A DNA stretch of 64,000 bases. It comes from Duganella zoogloeoides. GTDB lineage: Bacteria > Pseudomonadota > Gammaproteobacteria > Burkholderiales > Burkholderiaceae_D. This document shows, in pieces, positions 51,757 through 61,453 of this stretch. The position numbers were made by a program, and so were the translations under genes. The stretch covers positions 5,580,001-5,644,000 of the forward strand of contig NZ_CP140152.1 in the NCBI RefSeq assembly GCF_034479515.1. The letters are read 5' to 3'. Numbering within the stretch: the stretch's first letter is position 1; the number at the start of each line of letters is the position of its first letter. The notes under the pieces were generated by a model. It had not been told where the DNA came from, made no database searches, and saw only the letters and a list, made by a program, of their open reading frames with translations.

Positions 51757-53337
51757 CTACCCCGGCGTCTGACCGATGGTGGGATCGCGCTCGATCAGGT
51801 CAAACAGCGCCGCCACCACCTCCGGATCGAACTGCGCGCCCGCCCGTTCGTGGATATATGCCATCACCTCGCTGTGCGGCCACGGTTCCTTGTACGGGCG
51901 CTCGTGCAGCAGCGAGTCGAAGACATCGACCACCGCCACGATCCTGGCCGCGATCGGGATGGCGCGGCCCTTGAGGCCATGCGGGTAGCCGTTGCCGTCG
52001 AAGTGCTCGTGGTGGCCGCCGGCGATCTGGGCGCCGTAGGTGAGGTAGCTCACGCCATCGACCATGTTGGCCGCGCGTTCGAGGATGGCCTGTCCCACGC
52101 CCGCGTGCTCGCGCATGCGCACCCGTTCCTCGGGCGTGTGCGGGCCGGGCTTGAGCAGGATGGCGTCGGGCGTGGCCACCTTGCCCACGTCGTGCAGGAT
52201 GCTGGCCAGGCCGATCATCTCCAGCAGCTGCGGCGTGATTTCATCGGCATATGCGCCGCGCTCGGCCACGCGCTCGGCCAGCGCCGTGGACAGCTGCTGC
52301 ACCCGGCGCACGTGGCCGCCCGTGGTGTCGTCGCGGAATTCGGCCAGGTCGGCCAGCGCCACCACGGTGGCTTCCTGCGCCTTGCGCAGCTGGCCGAACA
52401 TGTACAGGTTGTCGAAAGCGGCCGCAATGCGCTGGCAGAACACCTCGAGCAAGTCGCGCTGGATCTGCGCCAGCGGCCAGGGCGGCGTGACGGAAATGGC
52501 GACTTCGCGGTTTTCCAGCGTGTGGATGAACAGCACGTTGGCCGGATGGTCGAACTGGCTTTTCTTTTCGGCGAAAGCCTTGGCGATGGTGGGCCATAAC
52601 GGGTGGTCGAGGGGCATGGCCTCGGCGTCGGCCAGCGTCGCGTAACCGCCGGTGGCGGCCACCACGCTGGTGGCGCCGGTACCGCCCTGCATCAGGCACA
52701 GCACGCCGTCGGCGCCCACGTCGAGGATGGCGCTGACCTGGTTCAGTACCCCGGAAGCAAATTCGCGCAGCGAGTGGATCTGGTACAGGTTGGTGGCGCC
52801 GGAGAGGATCTTGCCCAGCCCGGCGCGGCTGCGTTCGAGCATATTGAGGCTCTCGTACGCGCGCAGCGACGAGATCACCGTGGTGAACAGCTTTTGCGTG
52901 GTCAGCTCGGTCTTGGCCTTGTAATCGTTGATGTCGTATTCGATGATCACGCGCTGCTCGGGCGCCTGGCCCGGCTGGCCAGTGCGCAGCACCACGCGCA
53001 CGATCTGGTTGTCGAGTTCTTCGCGGATGCGGCGCGCCAGGATCAGGCCCGCATCGTCGGTTTCCATCACCACGTCGAGCAGCACCAGCGCGATGTCGGG
53101 CGTATCGCGCAGGATGGCAAACCCTTCGCGGCCGCTGTAGGCCGAAAACAGTTCCAGCTCACGCCCCTTGAAGCTTACATTGCGCAGCGCCAGGCGCGTG
53201 ACCGCATGCACATCGACATCGTCATCGACGATCAGCACGCGCCACTGGCGCTGTTCCGGGCCGCCGTAGGCTGGCGGGGGAAGCTCCTCGTCTTCCTCGA
53301 TCAGCCAGTCTTCCTCGGTAGCGTGGGAATCGGTCAT
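51757..53337 (-). CDS. REC-DUF3369-HD-GYP response regulator
   Basis: The 526-residue cytoplasmic protein has an acidic N-terminus, a receiver domain (about residues 32-150, VDDD and phospho-acceptor in LVLLDVVME), a DUF3369 sensor-like domain (about 165-330) and an HD-GYP domain. That domain has HDVGK near residue 381 and DGNGYPHGLKG near 449, so both halves of the catalytic motif are present. HD-GYP enzymes degrade c-di-GMP to pGpG or GMP. The ATG at 53335-53337 has AGGAG upstream. It converges with the GGDEF-EAL gene. No cognate histidine kinase is adjacent. Confidence 0.93.
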   Translation of the reverse strand: MTDSHATEEDWLIEEDEELPPPAYGGPEQRQWRVLIVDDDVDVHAVTRLALRNVSFKGRELELFSAYSGREGFAILRDTPDIALVLLDVVMETDDAGLILARRIREELDNQIVRVVLRTGQPGQAPEQRVIIEYDINDYKAKTELTTQKLFTTVISSLRAYESLNMLERSRAGLGKILSGATNLYQIHSLREFASGVLNQVSAILDVGADGVLCLMQGGTGATSVVAATGGYATLADAEAMPLDHPLWPTIAKAFAEKKSQFDHPANVLFIHTLENREVAISVTPPWPLAQIQRDLLEVFCQRIAAAFDNLYMFGQLRKAQEATVVALADLAEFRDDTTGGHVRRVQQLSTALAERVAERGAYADEITPQLLEMIGLASILHDVGKVATPDAILLKPGPHTPEERVRMREHAGVGQAILERAANMVDGVSYLTYGAQIAGGHHEHFDGNGYPHGLKGRAIPIAARIVAVVDVFDSLLHERPYKEPWPHSEVMAYIHERAGAQFDPEVVAALFDLIERDPTIGQTPG

Positions 53338-53492
53338 GCGGACTATCTCCTGTTGAGTCACCTGCGGCTGATATTGCCCTAGCATAATCACAATCCCACA
53401 CGGTGACAAGCCCAATGGAAGTCGGCCAGCCAGCGCGCAACAGCCTGCCGGGCAGCGCTGCCGGCACGGTTGAAACTTGCTTTATGAAAGTA

Positions 53493-54482
53493 TCAGAGCA
53501 GCGCGGACGGGCGCGGGTTGGCGTCGGCCGCACGGCTTGGCGCAGGCGCGCCGGACGCCGGGCAGGACGCGCTGCTGTCGAGGTTCTGGTAACGGATTTC
53601 GTACTTGCCGTTGGCCAGCTGATCGACCATGTACTTGTCGTGCGCCTGCACGTATGCGTACCGCACATTGGCGCGGCGGTCCACGTCGTACACCTTGATG
53701 AACACGGCCGAGGCGTTATTGGCGTTGTCGAGCATGAGCTGCATGTCGTCGCCGCGGTTGCCGACCGAAAAGCCGTCGAGATAGCCAGACTGGCGCGGCC
53801 ACGGTTCGCCGTTGGGGGCGAGCAGCGGCAGCGCGTGGTTGCCGGTGTCGTTGTTGTCGCAGTCGCCGCTGGGCAGCACCACCTGCGACATGGCGACTAC
53901 CTTGATGCCGGCCGGGCGGTCGGACAGGCCGGCGCGGTCGGCGGCGGCCAGGGCGTCGTGCGGTTCGGGCGGTGCATCGGACGCGGCGGGCGCGGCAGCG
54001 CGTGCCTGGGAAATGCCGGGCGGCGTGCGGCCGCCCCAGGCCTTGTCGAGCCAGTGCGGCTCGGCCGTGACGGCGCCGCCCACCCAGCCCACCGCCAGGC
54101 AGCCGAACAGCGCGGCGCCCCACTTCCAGCGTGCCAGCGCTTTACGCTTGCGCGGTGCGCGGTCCACCGTCTCTGGCTGCCAGTGCTCGGTATCGGGGCG
54201 CCCCTTGTCGCCGCGATGGTCTTCGTGGCGCGTGCTTTCGACCCAGTCGACTTCCCATTCCTCGGCCGCGATCCACTCGTCGTGCTCCTTGCGGCGCTGG
54301 GGGTCGGACAAGGTGGTGTAAGCGCCATTGACGATGGCCATGATGCGCGCGGCTTTTTCATCGCCCGGGTTCTTGTCCGGGTGATATTTCTGGCTGAGTG
54401 CCTTGTAGGCCGCACGGATGACCTCCTGCGGCGCCATGCGCGACACTTTCAGGTTGTCATAGTGAGTATGTACTTTGCCCAT
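53493..54482 (-). CDS. J-domain protein with one membrane helix
   Basis: The 329-residue protein begins with a DnaJ J-domain (HPD at residues 34-36 in QKYHPDKNPG), which recruits and stimulates Hsp70. A charged linker, one membrane helix (WGAALFGCLAVGWVGGAV, about residues 120-138) and a C-terminal domain of about 150 residues follow. That domain is probably periplasmic and has no motif I recognise; it ends in a proline- and serine-rich tail. There are no zinc fingers or substrate domains of classical DnaJ, so it is a specialised type III J protein. Confidence 0.85.
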   Translation of the reverse strand: MGKVHTHYDNLKVSRMAPQEVIRAAYKALSQKYHPDKNPGDEKAARIMAIVNGAYTTLSDPQRRKEHDEWIAAEEWEVDWVESTRHEDHRGDKGRPDTEHWQPETVDRAPRKRKALARWKWGAALFGCLAVGWVGGAVTAEPHWLDKAWGGRTPPGISQARAAAPAASDAPPEPHDALAAADRAGLSDRPAGIKVVAMSQVVLPSGDCDNNDTGNHALPLLAPNGEPWPRQSGYLDGFSVGNRGDDMQLMLDNANNASAVFIKVYDVDRRANVRYAYVQAHDKYMVDQLANGKYEIRYQNLDSSASCPASGAPAPSRAADANPRPSALL

Positions 54483-54657
54483 CTGTGCAATGCTGGCCGA
54501 GGCGGTGGAAGGAGGTTGACGTCAATGATGCAGCCAAATCGACGCTGAATCATTCATGATAGCCGATCTTGCGCCGCGCGCAGCAGCAATCCCGCACGCA
54601 GAGTCGATGCACACCGTTGCTTTATCAATCATCGTGCTGTTTTAGCTACAGATCCGC

Positions 54658-55809
54658 TCATAGCCGGTGGCTGCGGTCCTGCGCCAGGATGGTTTCCGGC
54701 AGCACTACATTATTGCCGATTGCCAACACCTTGAACAATTCGCCCATCTCCGCCGGCGACACCAGCTTGTGCACGGCTTTTGACTGCGGAATGTAGGCAA
54801 TCACGTTGTCCGGGTCGGTACGCAGCAGCAACTCGCCGATGCCGGCGCCCAGCAGAAAGCCGGCCTGGTTGAAGTAGCCGAGGATGTCGATGCCGGCGTC
54901 CTGCGCGGCCAGCGCCATGGCCGTGAAATCGACGTGGGCGGTGATGTCCTGCAAGCCCGGGTGAAAGAACGGTTCGGCGTGGGCATGGTGGCGGTAATGG
55001 CACATCAGGGTGCCGGTGGCGCGCAGGTCGAGGTAAAACTCGTGCGCCGGAAAACCGTAGTCGAACAGGAAGGCGGCGTTGGCGCGGCCGGCCAGCAGCA
55101 TGCGGCTGACGCTGGCCATGAAGCCGCAGGCCACGCCGTGCACCTCGGTCACATAACCGGCCGGCAGCGCGTCGTGGTGGGCGATCTGGCGCTGCACCTG
55201 CGCCAGCAGGTCGGCGCCGATCGGCGCTTCCAGGTAGTCAAAGCGGCCGTTGGCGACCGTCACTTGCAGTTCGCGCCAGCCGTCCGGATGTTTGGTGACC
55301 AGGTGCACCGGCATCGCATCGAGCACCTCGTTGCCGAATACCACGCCGTCAAACGACTCGGGCATGGTGTCGAGCCATTGCACTTGCGGAAAATCGCGCA
55401 GCGTGTGCTGCTGGCGCGCGCGCAGTTCGCCCGATAGTTCGACGATGCTGTAGCGCTCGACGTGGACGCCGGCGGCGGCCAGTTCGGTCAGGATATCGAA
55501 GGCCAGCTTGCCGGTGCCGGCGCCGAATTCGAGGATGTACGGCGCGCTTTGGGCGATAATAGCGGCTGCCACCCGCGCCAGGGTCGCGCCGAACAGCGGC
55601 GTGAGTTCGGGCGCAGTGGTGAAATCGCCATCTTTTCCCAGCTTGGCGGAGCCGCCGCTGTAGTAGCCCAGACCGGGCGCGTACAGGGCCAGCTCCATGT
55701 AGCGGGCAAAGGAAATGGCGCCTGCGTTGCGTTCGATGTCGGCGGCGATCAGGTGCTGCAGGGCGTGGGACGCGGCCAGCGCGTCGCTAGAAGGTTCGGG
55801 TAGGGACAT
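54658..55809 (-). CDS. MidA/NDUFAF7-family SAM-dependent methyltransferase
   Basis: The 383-residue protein belongs to the family of mitochondrial NDUFAF7, an arginine methyltransferase for complex I assembly. Family motifs are visible: SFARYMELALYAPGLGYY near the start, DFTTAPELTPLFG, and the SAM loop EFGAGTGKLAFDIL. In bacteria the substrate is not known. I list the ATG at 55807-55809; a GTG at 55833 with GAGG six bases upstream is an equally good start and would add eight residues. It is divergent from the folM-like gene with only about 50 bases between, so their promoters overlap. Confidence 0.88.
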   Translation of the reverse strand: MSLPEPSSDALAASHALQHLIAADIERNAGAISFARYMELALYAPGLGYYSGGSAKLGKDGDFTTAPELTPLFGATLARVAAAIIAQSAPYILEFGAGTGKLAFDILTELAAAGVHVERYSIVELSGELRARQQHTLRDFPQVQWLDTMPESFDGVVFGNEVLDAMPVHLVTKHPDGWRELQVTVANGRFDYLEAPIGADLLAQVQRQIAHHDALPAGYVTEVHGVACGFMASVSRMLLAGRANAAFLFDYGFPAHEFYLDLRATGTLMCHYRHHAHAEPFFHPGLQDITAHVDFTAMALAAQDAGIDILGYFNQAGFLLGAGIGELLLRTDPDNVIAYIPQSKAVHKLVSPAEMGELFKVLAIGNNVVLPETILAQDRSHRL

Positions 55810-55864
55810 CCCGATATTGTAGCGAATCGGCACGCCCTGCCTCTTTTTAAACGATCAGACCATC

Positions 55865-56650
55865 ATGACAACCTTAGAATCGCCTACAGCTCCCGTCGTC
55901 CTCGTGACCGGCGCCGCCCGCCGCCTGGGCCGCGCCATCGCGCTCGGCCTGGCGCGCGCCGGCTGGGACGTGGCCGTGCACTACCGCGACTCCGCGACCG
56001 AAGCGCAGCAGGTGGCGGCCGACATCGAGGCGCTGGGCCGGCGCGCGGTCACGCTGCGCTGCGACCTGGCCATCGAGGCCGACGTGCGCATGCTGCTGCC
56101 GCAGGCGATTGCCGCGCTGGGCCCGGTGCGCTGCGTGGTCAACAACGCCTCGCTGTTCGACTACGACAGCGCTGACGATTTCACCGTGGCCCGGCTCGAC
56201 GCCCACATGCACGCCAACGTGGCCGCACCGATCCTGCTGGCGCAGGCGCTGCACGCGGCCACGCCGGCGACCGCGCCGGCCGGCCAGGCCGTGGTGATCA
56301 ACCTGCTGGACCAGAAACTGTACAATCTCAACCCCGACTTTTTGTCGTACACCCTGTCCAAGGCGGCGCTGCACACTGCCACCACCATGCTGGCGCAGCA
56401 ACTGGCGCCCACGGTGCGGGTGGTGGGCGTGGCGCCCGGCATCACCATGGTGTCCGGCGACCAGACCGCCGACGGCTTTGCCAACGCCCACCAGCAAACG
56501 CCGCTGGGGCGTTCGAGCACGCCCGACGATATCGCCGACAGCGTGGTCTATGCGGCATCGGCGCGCGCGCTCACCGGCACCACCTTGCTCGTCGATGGCG
56601 GCCAGCACCTGGTGCCGCTGCCGCGCGACGTGATGTTCGTGGCCAAATAA
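55865..56650 (+). CDS. folM: short-chain dehydrogenase, FolM/pteridine reductase-like
   Basis: The 261-residue NAD(P)H-dependent reductase has the Rossmann motif [14 protein letters not shown], in which the double arginine is typical of pteridine reductases. The NNAS loop (VNNASLF) and the catalytic YTLSK (Tyr and Lys) are present. FolM reduces dihydromonapterin or dihydrofolate. It is the first gene of a run with folB and ttcA, and the next pterin gene supports a folate role. The FolM name is by family and context, not proof of substrate. Confidence 0.82.
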   Translation: MTTLESPTAPVVLVTGAARRLGRAIALGLARAGWDVAVHYRDSATEAQQVAADIEALGRRAVTLRCDLAIEADVRMLLPQAIAALGPVRCVVNNASLFDYDSADDFTVARLDAHMHANVAAPILLAQALHAATPATAPAGQAVVINLLDQKLYNLNPDFLSYTLSKAALHTATTMLAQQLAPTVRVVGVAPGITMVSGDQTADGFANAHQQTPLGRSSTPDDIADSVVYAASARALTGTTLLVDGGQHLVPLPRDVMFVAK

Positions 56651-56691
56651 TGTTAGTAGCACCCCTATTCAACCGAAAGAAGGTAACGCCC

Positions 56692-57090
56692 ATGTTGTCC
56701 TCCCTGATGCACCCCAGTCTGACCGACTGCCGTCGCCTGTTCCTGCGCAATTACGAAGTGATGATCAACATCGGCGTGTACGAGTTCGAGAAAAAGGGCG
56801 AGCAGCGCCTCCTGATCAACGTCGACCTGTACATCCCGCTGGCGGAATCGACCCCGGTCAACGACCAGCTCGAAGAAGTGGTGGACTACGATTTCATCCG
56901 CGACACCATCGCCAAGCTGATGGCGCGCGGCCACGTGCAGTTGCAGGAAAGCCTGTGCGACGACATCGTGCGCGCCATGCTGGCCCACCCGCGCGTGCGC
57001 GCGGCCAATGTGTCCACCATGAAGCCGGACGTCTATCCGGACTGCGAAGGCGTGGGCGTGGAAGTCTTCAAGACCAAGGAGTCGGTATGA
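56692..57090 (+). CDS. folB: dihydroneopterin aldolase
   Basis: The 132-residue enzyme cleaves dihydroneopterin to 6-hydroxymethyl-dihydropterin in folate synthesis. The family pattern is clear: [25 protein letters not shown], here split as [13 protein letters not shown] and [12 protein letters not shown], then VVDYDFIRD and the final [16 protein letters not shown] chose the ATG at 56692 with AAGG upstream; an ATG at 56650 overlapping the previous stop would add 14 residues. Its stop overlaps the ttcA start as ATGA. Confidence 0.92.
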   Translation: MLSSLMHPSLTDCRRLFLRNYEVMINIGVYEFEKKGEQRLLINVDLYIPLAESTPVNDQLEEVVDYDFIRDTIAKLMARGHVQLQESLCDDIVRAMLAHPRVRAANVSTMKPDVYPDCEGVGVEVFKTKESV

Positions 57091-58013
57091 ACGCAGTGAT
57101 GGAAACCCTGAACGCGCCGCTGGGCAAATCGGCCGAGAAGATCGCCCACGAGAACAACAAGCTGCACAAGCGCCTGTGCCGGCTGGTGGGCCAGGCCATC
57201 GGCGACTTCAACATGATCGAAGAAGGCGACAAGGTGATGGTGTGCCTGTCCGGCGGCAAGGACAGCTACGCCCTGCTCGACATCCTGATGACGCTGCGCG
57301 AGCGCGCGCCGATCAACTTCGAGATCGTGGCCGTCAACCTGGACCAGAAGCAGCCCAACTTCCCCGACCACATCCTGCCGGCGTACCTGGAACAACTGGG
57401 CATCCCGTACCACATCGAAAACCAGGACACCTACAGCATCGTCAAGCGCCTGATCCCCGAAGGTAAAACCACGTGCTCGCTGTGCTCGCGCCTGCGCCGC
57501 GGCATCCTGTACCGCGTGGCCGACGAACTGGGCGCCACCAAGATCGCACTGGGCCACCACCGCGACGACATCCTCGAGACCTTCTTCCTGAATATGTTCT
57601 TCGGCGGGAAACTGAAAGGCATGCCGGCCAAGCTGATGTCCGACGACGGCAAGCACATGGTGATCCGTCCGCTGGCCTACGTGAAAGAAGAAGACACCGA
57701 GCGCTATGCCGAAGTCAAAGGTTTCCCGATCATCCCGTGCGACCTGTGCGGCTCGCAGGAAAACCTGCAGCGCAAGCAGATCAAGGCCATGATGCGCGAC
57801 TGGGAAAAGAAATTCCCGGGCCGCGTGGAGAGCATCTTCTCGTCGCTCTCCACGGTGGTGCCGTCGCACCTGATGGACCGCGACCTGTTCGGCTTTGCCG
57901 ACCTGAAGGCGGACGGCCAGGCCAATCCGCTCGGCGATATCGCGTTTGACGAAGAACCGTGTTCGACGCCCACTACGGGGCTCGGTGTGATTTCCTTGCA
58001 GCGCGAGGACTAG
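57087..58013 (+). CDS. ttcA: tRNA 2-thiocytidine(32) synthetase TtcA
   Basis: The 308-residue enzyme puts sulfur on cytidine 32 of some tRNAs. The PP-loop SGGKDS is at residues 55-60, the first CxxC is in [10 protein letters not shown] near residue 130, and the second pair is in [14 protein letters not shown]. These cysteines bind the 4Fe-4S cluster. The sulfur source is normally a cysteine desulfurase. The start overlaps the folB stop (ATGA). Its TAG stop is one half of a CTAG whose other strand is the TAG of the convergent carboxypeptidase gene. Confidence 0.96.
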   Translation: MNAVMETLNAPLGKSAEKIAHENNKLHKRLCRLVGQAIGDFNMIEEGDKVMVCLSGGKDSYALLDILMTLRERAPINFEIVAVNLDQKQPNFPDHILPAYLEQLGIPYHIENQDTYSIVKRLIPEGKTTCSLCSRLRRGILYRVADELGATKIALGHHRDDILETFFLNMFFGGKLKGMPAKLMSDDGKHMVIRPLAYVKEEDTERYAEVKGFPIIPCDLCGSQENLQRKQIKAMMRDWEKKFPGRVESIFSSLSTVVPSHLMDRDLFGFADLKADGQANPLGDIAFDEEPCSTPTTGLGVISLQRED

Positions 58014-59785
58014 TACTTCATCGCCGTGCGCATCACCGGGTAGAGGTTGTAGCGCTCATCCCACGACGAATGGCGGCGCGCGAAGAATTCCAGCCGCGCC
58101 TGCGGGCTCTTGTTGAAGTCCGCATCGGTGTCGAGCTTCTTGCGGAATTCTTCGCGCAGCGCAGGGCTGGTTTCCAGCTGCTCGCGCGCCACGTCTTCCG
58201 CCACGTAGTCCTCCATGTACTCCTTGCGCTCGAACCAGTTGTTGAACGCGCCCCAGGCCAGCAGCGAATCGGGACCGCGCGGCTCGAGCATGGTCATCAC
58301 CAGGCGCGCCTTCGGCTGCGCAATCGGCACGAACAGCGCGCCCTTGGACAAGGCGCGGCGCTCGCGCGCCCACTCGCCTTCCACCGCCAGCGCCTGGTGG
58401 CCCTCGAACGACTTGGCGCCGAACGTGGTCTTGGTGGCGCGGAAGGTTTCCACTTCGGCTGACATCTCGTCGGCACCCAGCAGCTTGTAGGTGATGCCGT
58501 GCTGCTTGAGTTTGGCGGCCACGCGCGCCGCTTCGGCCAGCGGCACCAGGTAGCCCCCCTGCGGCGCCGCCACTTTCAGCTCCGGCACGATTTCGTCGCG
58601 CAGCGGCACGGTCCACACCTGCGGTTTGGTTTCATCGTACTGCGTCATCAAGGCTCCGGAGATCTCCGAGTGGCCGCGCGTGTAGGCGTAGCCGGGGAAG
58701 TCGATGGTCTTGGCGTTGAAGGTGGTGCGGTACGTGAGCGTAAAGTCGGCGCCACCCATGGCGGCGGCGCGGGCGTCGGCTTCCTGCGCGGTCTTGGCCC
58801 ATTCCTTGCCATGCTGCCCCACCTGCGACAACAGCGAGACGATGGTGTTGCGGGTGATGCGCACGCGGGTCGGGTAGTCCTTCCACGAGTGGGTTTCCAC
58901 CAGTACGCCGAAACGGTTGCGCATGACGAAGTAGCCGTGAGAGAAGCGCGGCGTGGGCATGCTGTCGACAAAACCCGACATCGGGTCGTCTTCCTTGGCA
59001 AACGAGATGTAATACGGCTTGGGATCGGAACCCTGCGCCTTCAGATCGGCCAGCACCCCTTGTTGCAGCGCGCTGCCGGCTTCGCGCAGCGGCGCGTCGC
59101 CGCCGTGCACCGGTTCCACCTGGATCGAGATATCGGGCTGGAACTTGGCGCCGTCGGTCACGTGCAGATCGACGTACGCCAGCGGATCCCAGGCGTTGAC
59201 CAGCGCCAGCATGGCCTGCATCTCGGTGGTGTCGGCTTTGACGTAATCGCGATTGAGGTTGTAGTTCTGCGCCGTGGTGCGCCAGCCCATCTCCACCGGG
59301 CCGCGCTGGTTGGGGCGGTTGTAGCGGCCGAAGCGCTCGTGGCCATCGACGTTGAACACGGGGACGAACAGCAGCACCTGCTTTTCCAGCGCGCCGGGCG
59401 CGGCGCGGTTTTCCAGCACCTCGCGCAGGGCCAGGAAGCCGGCGTCCTTGCCGTCGATTTCACCGGCGTGGATGCCGCCCTGGATCAGCAGCACCGGCAC
59501 GCCTTTTTTCTTCGCCTGGTCGGCGGTCAGGGCGCCGGTGCGGGTGACGGCCAGCGCCAGCATCGGCCGGTTTTCCGGCGTGCGGCCAAACTCGAAGCAA
59601 CGCACCTGCTTCGGGTACGCTTTTTGAAAGCGCGCGCACAGGTCCACCACCTCGGCGTAACGGCCGGTGCTCTGGAAGCCCGAGCGTTCGGAGACGGTGG
59701 TCAGTGGCGATGGCGATGCGGAAGGGGCTGCGCTGGCACTGGCGGCCAGCGTGGCAAGGGCGAGCGATACGGCGAAACGGATCAT
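58010..59785 (-). CDS. secreted M14-family zinc carboxypeptidase
   Basis: The 591-residue exported protein begins with a signal peptide ([16 protein letters not shown]). The zinc carboxypeptidase core shows HxxE in [14 protein letters not shown], an arginine-rich [12 protein letters not shown] segment and the second zinc histidine in YVDLHVTDG. The catalytic glutamate is probably the one in [11 protein letters not shown]. The C-terminal half is an accessory domain. I chose the ATG at 59783-59785 with GGAAG upstream. It converges on ttcA with overlapping stops and probably adds to extracellular protein breakdown with the nearby S41 protease. Confidence 0.87.
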   Translation of the reverse strand: MIRFAVSLALATLAASASAAPSASPSPLTTVSERSGFQSTGRYAEVVDLCARFQKAYPKQVRCFEFGRTPENRPMLALAVTRTGALTADQAKKKGVPVLLIQGGIHAGEIDGKDAGFLALREVLENRAAPGALEKQVLLFVPVFNVDGHERFGRYNRPNQRGPVEMGWRTTAQNYNLNRDYVKADTTEMQAMLALVNAWDPLAYVDLHVTDGAKFQPDISIQVEPVHGGDAPLREAGSALQQGVLADLKAQGSDPKPYYISFAKEDDPMSGFVDSMPTPRFSHGYFVMRNRFGVLVETHSWKDYPTRVRITRNTIVSLLSQVGQHGKEWAKTAQEADARAAAMGGADFTLTYRTTFNAKTIDFPGYAYTRGHSEISGALMTQYDETKPQVWTVPLRDEIVPELKVAAPQGGYLVPLAEAARVAAKLKQHGITYKLLGADEMSAEVETFRATKTTFGAKSFEGHQALAVEGEWARERRALSKGALFVPIAQPKARLVMTMLEPRGPDSLLAWGAFNNWFERKEYMEDYVAEDVAREQLETSPALREEFRKKLDTDADFNKSPQARLEFFARRHSSWDERYNLYPVMRTAMKY

Positions 59786-59861
59786 GGAGGAGCTTCCAGG
59801 TGGGCCGACGCCGGGACGGCGTCGCAACCTGGAAAATTATAATCCGCTTCGGCGCTGGAAA

Positions 59862-61382
59862 CTACCTGAGGATGGCGGCTTCCTTGGCCAGCGGGCGCAC
59901 CAGTTTGAGCGGCGTGGCGGCACCGGCGGCAAAGCGCGAGGCCGTGGCGGGACAGATGCCATTGGCGCGGTAGCTGAGCGCCGCCGACAGCATGCCTTCG
60001 CTGGTGTCGCCCACCGGGCGGGTCAGGTCGTCGCCGACCCGGCAGGTCGGCTGGAAGCCGTTGGCGTAGTCGCCGAAGCCCTTGTTGTTCACGCCCTGGA
60101 ACTGCACTGCGAAATACGTGGTGCCGCAGTTGTCCTCGGGGTAGAAACCATAGGGCTTGCCACAGGTTTCGCCGCCGACCAGGTTCACTTCCACGTCAAC
60201 GCCGCGCAAGCCGTTGATCACCGACTCGCTGGCCGAGCAGGTGCCGGGCGTGGTCAGCATCGTTACCCGGCGCAGGCCGAGGTAAGGCAGCGCGGTGCCG
60301 GCCGCAGTTGGCGCCGGCGAGCTGATACCCGCAGCGCTGGCGAGGAAGTTCATCGGCGCGATCGGCGTGGTCTTGTCGTTGAACTGCAGGCGCGAGAACA
60401 CTTTGCCGGTAGTCGGGGTGGGACCGGCGATCATGTAGGCCAGTTCGTTGGCAATGGCCAGGTAGCCGCCGCCGTTGTAACGCATGTCGAGCACCACGTC
60501 GGTGACGTTGGCCGCTTTCAGGGTATTGATGGCGGCGATCAGCTGGGTTTCGGCGACCGCATTATGGTCGTTGAACAGCAGGTAGCCGACCTTGCCGGTC
60601 GGAGTGTCGATGACCTTGACGTTGGCGACTGGCTGCAGCGACAGCCGGGCGGCGGCCAGCTGCACATTGACGGTGACGCCGTTGCGGTCCAGCGCAAAGC
60701 GGTGCAGGCTGCCCGCCGATTCCGGGAACAGCGCGGCATTGATCACGTTGATGCCGGACTGCGTGGTATCGGAAATCGATACGCCATCGACCAGTTGCAG
60801 GGTGTCGCCGCGCTGTACGCCGGCAAGGGCGGCCGGCGAGCCCGGCTCCACCAGGGTGACCCGCCACAGCCGCGGCAGCACGCCCGCAGCACTGGAGGCC
60901 CAGGTCACGCCGTAACCCAGTTCGATGCCGCTGGTGGACGACGCTTCCCACTCGTCGGTGGCATAGGTGAAGTGGAACTGGTCCTTGGCACGGCCCGAGG
61001 ATGTGACCGCCGTCGTCTTGAGGTCGGCGAAGTAATCGATCGGGTTGCTGTAGTTTTCCTGGCGCAGGGTGGTTGGCACTTCACGGTACCACAGGTAGGT
61101 CTCGTCGATGAATGAACGCACCCACTTGAGCTCGTCGCTCAGGCTGCCCTGGCGGTCAGGGAAACGCACGCCAGCAGCCGAGGTGCCGCTGCGCGGACGC
61201 TGGCAGGATGCGGCCAGCCTGACATAGTCGCTGCGCGTGTCTGTTGAGCCCGTGGCTCCGCTGCCGGAATTTGCACCGTTGCCGGCGGTCGTGCCGGAGG
61301 AGCCACCACCACCGCCGCAGCCGGACAACACGGCCGCGGCAGCGAGCGCGGCCATGAATGCAGGAGATAATTTAATGTTCAT
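59862..61382 (-). CDS. S41-family serine protease, lipoprotein
   Basis: The 506-residue protein has a lipoprotein signal with lipobox VLSGC near residue 22, followed by a glycine- and serine-rich linker. Next come a tail-specific protease N-terminal segment, a PDZ domain (AGVQRGDTLQLVDGVSI) and the S41 catalytic domain. That domain has VVLDMRYNGGGYLAIA and the probable nucleophile serine in GTCSASESVINGL. S41 enzymes are C-terminal processing or tricorn-like proteases. Several paired cysteines suggest disulfides outside the cytoplasm. The start ATG at 61380-61382 is set by the signal sequence. Confidence 0.87.
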   Translation of the reverse strand: MNIKLSPAFMAALAAAAVLSGCGGGGGSSGTTAGNGANSGSGATGSTDTRSDYVRLAASCQRPRSGTSAAGVRFPDRQGSLSDELKWVRSFIDETYLWYREVPTTLRQENYSNPIDYFADLKTTAVTSSGRAKDQFHFTYATDEWEASSTSGIELGYGVTWASSAAGVLPRLWRVTLVEPGSPAALAGVQRGDTLQLVDGVSISDTTQSGINVINAALFPESAGSLHRFALDRNGVTVNVQLAAARLSLQPVANVKVIDTPTGKVGYLLFNDHNAVAETQLIAAINTLKAANVTDVVLDMRYNGGGYLAIANELAYMIAGPTPTTGKVFSRLQFNDKTTPIAPMNFLASAAGISSPAPTAAGTALPYLGLRRVTMLTTPGTCSASESVINGLRGVDVEVNLVGGETCGKPYGFYPEDNCGTTYFAVQFQGVNNKGFGDYANGFQPTCRVGDDLTRPVGDTSEGMLSAALSYRANGICPATASRFAAGAATPLKLVRPLAKEAAILR

Positions 61383-61453
61383 ATGCAACATTATAGCTGG
61401 TGACATACGAGAAAAGTGCAAATTAAGCTACTTATTTTCACAACCGATGGGTC

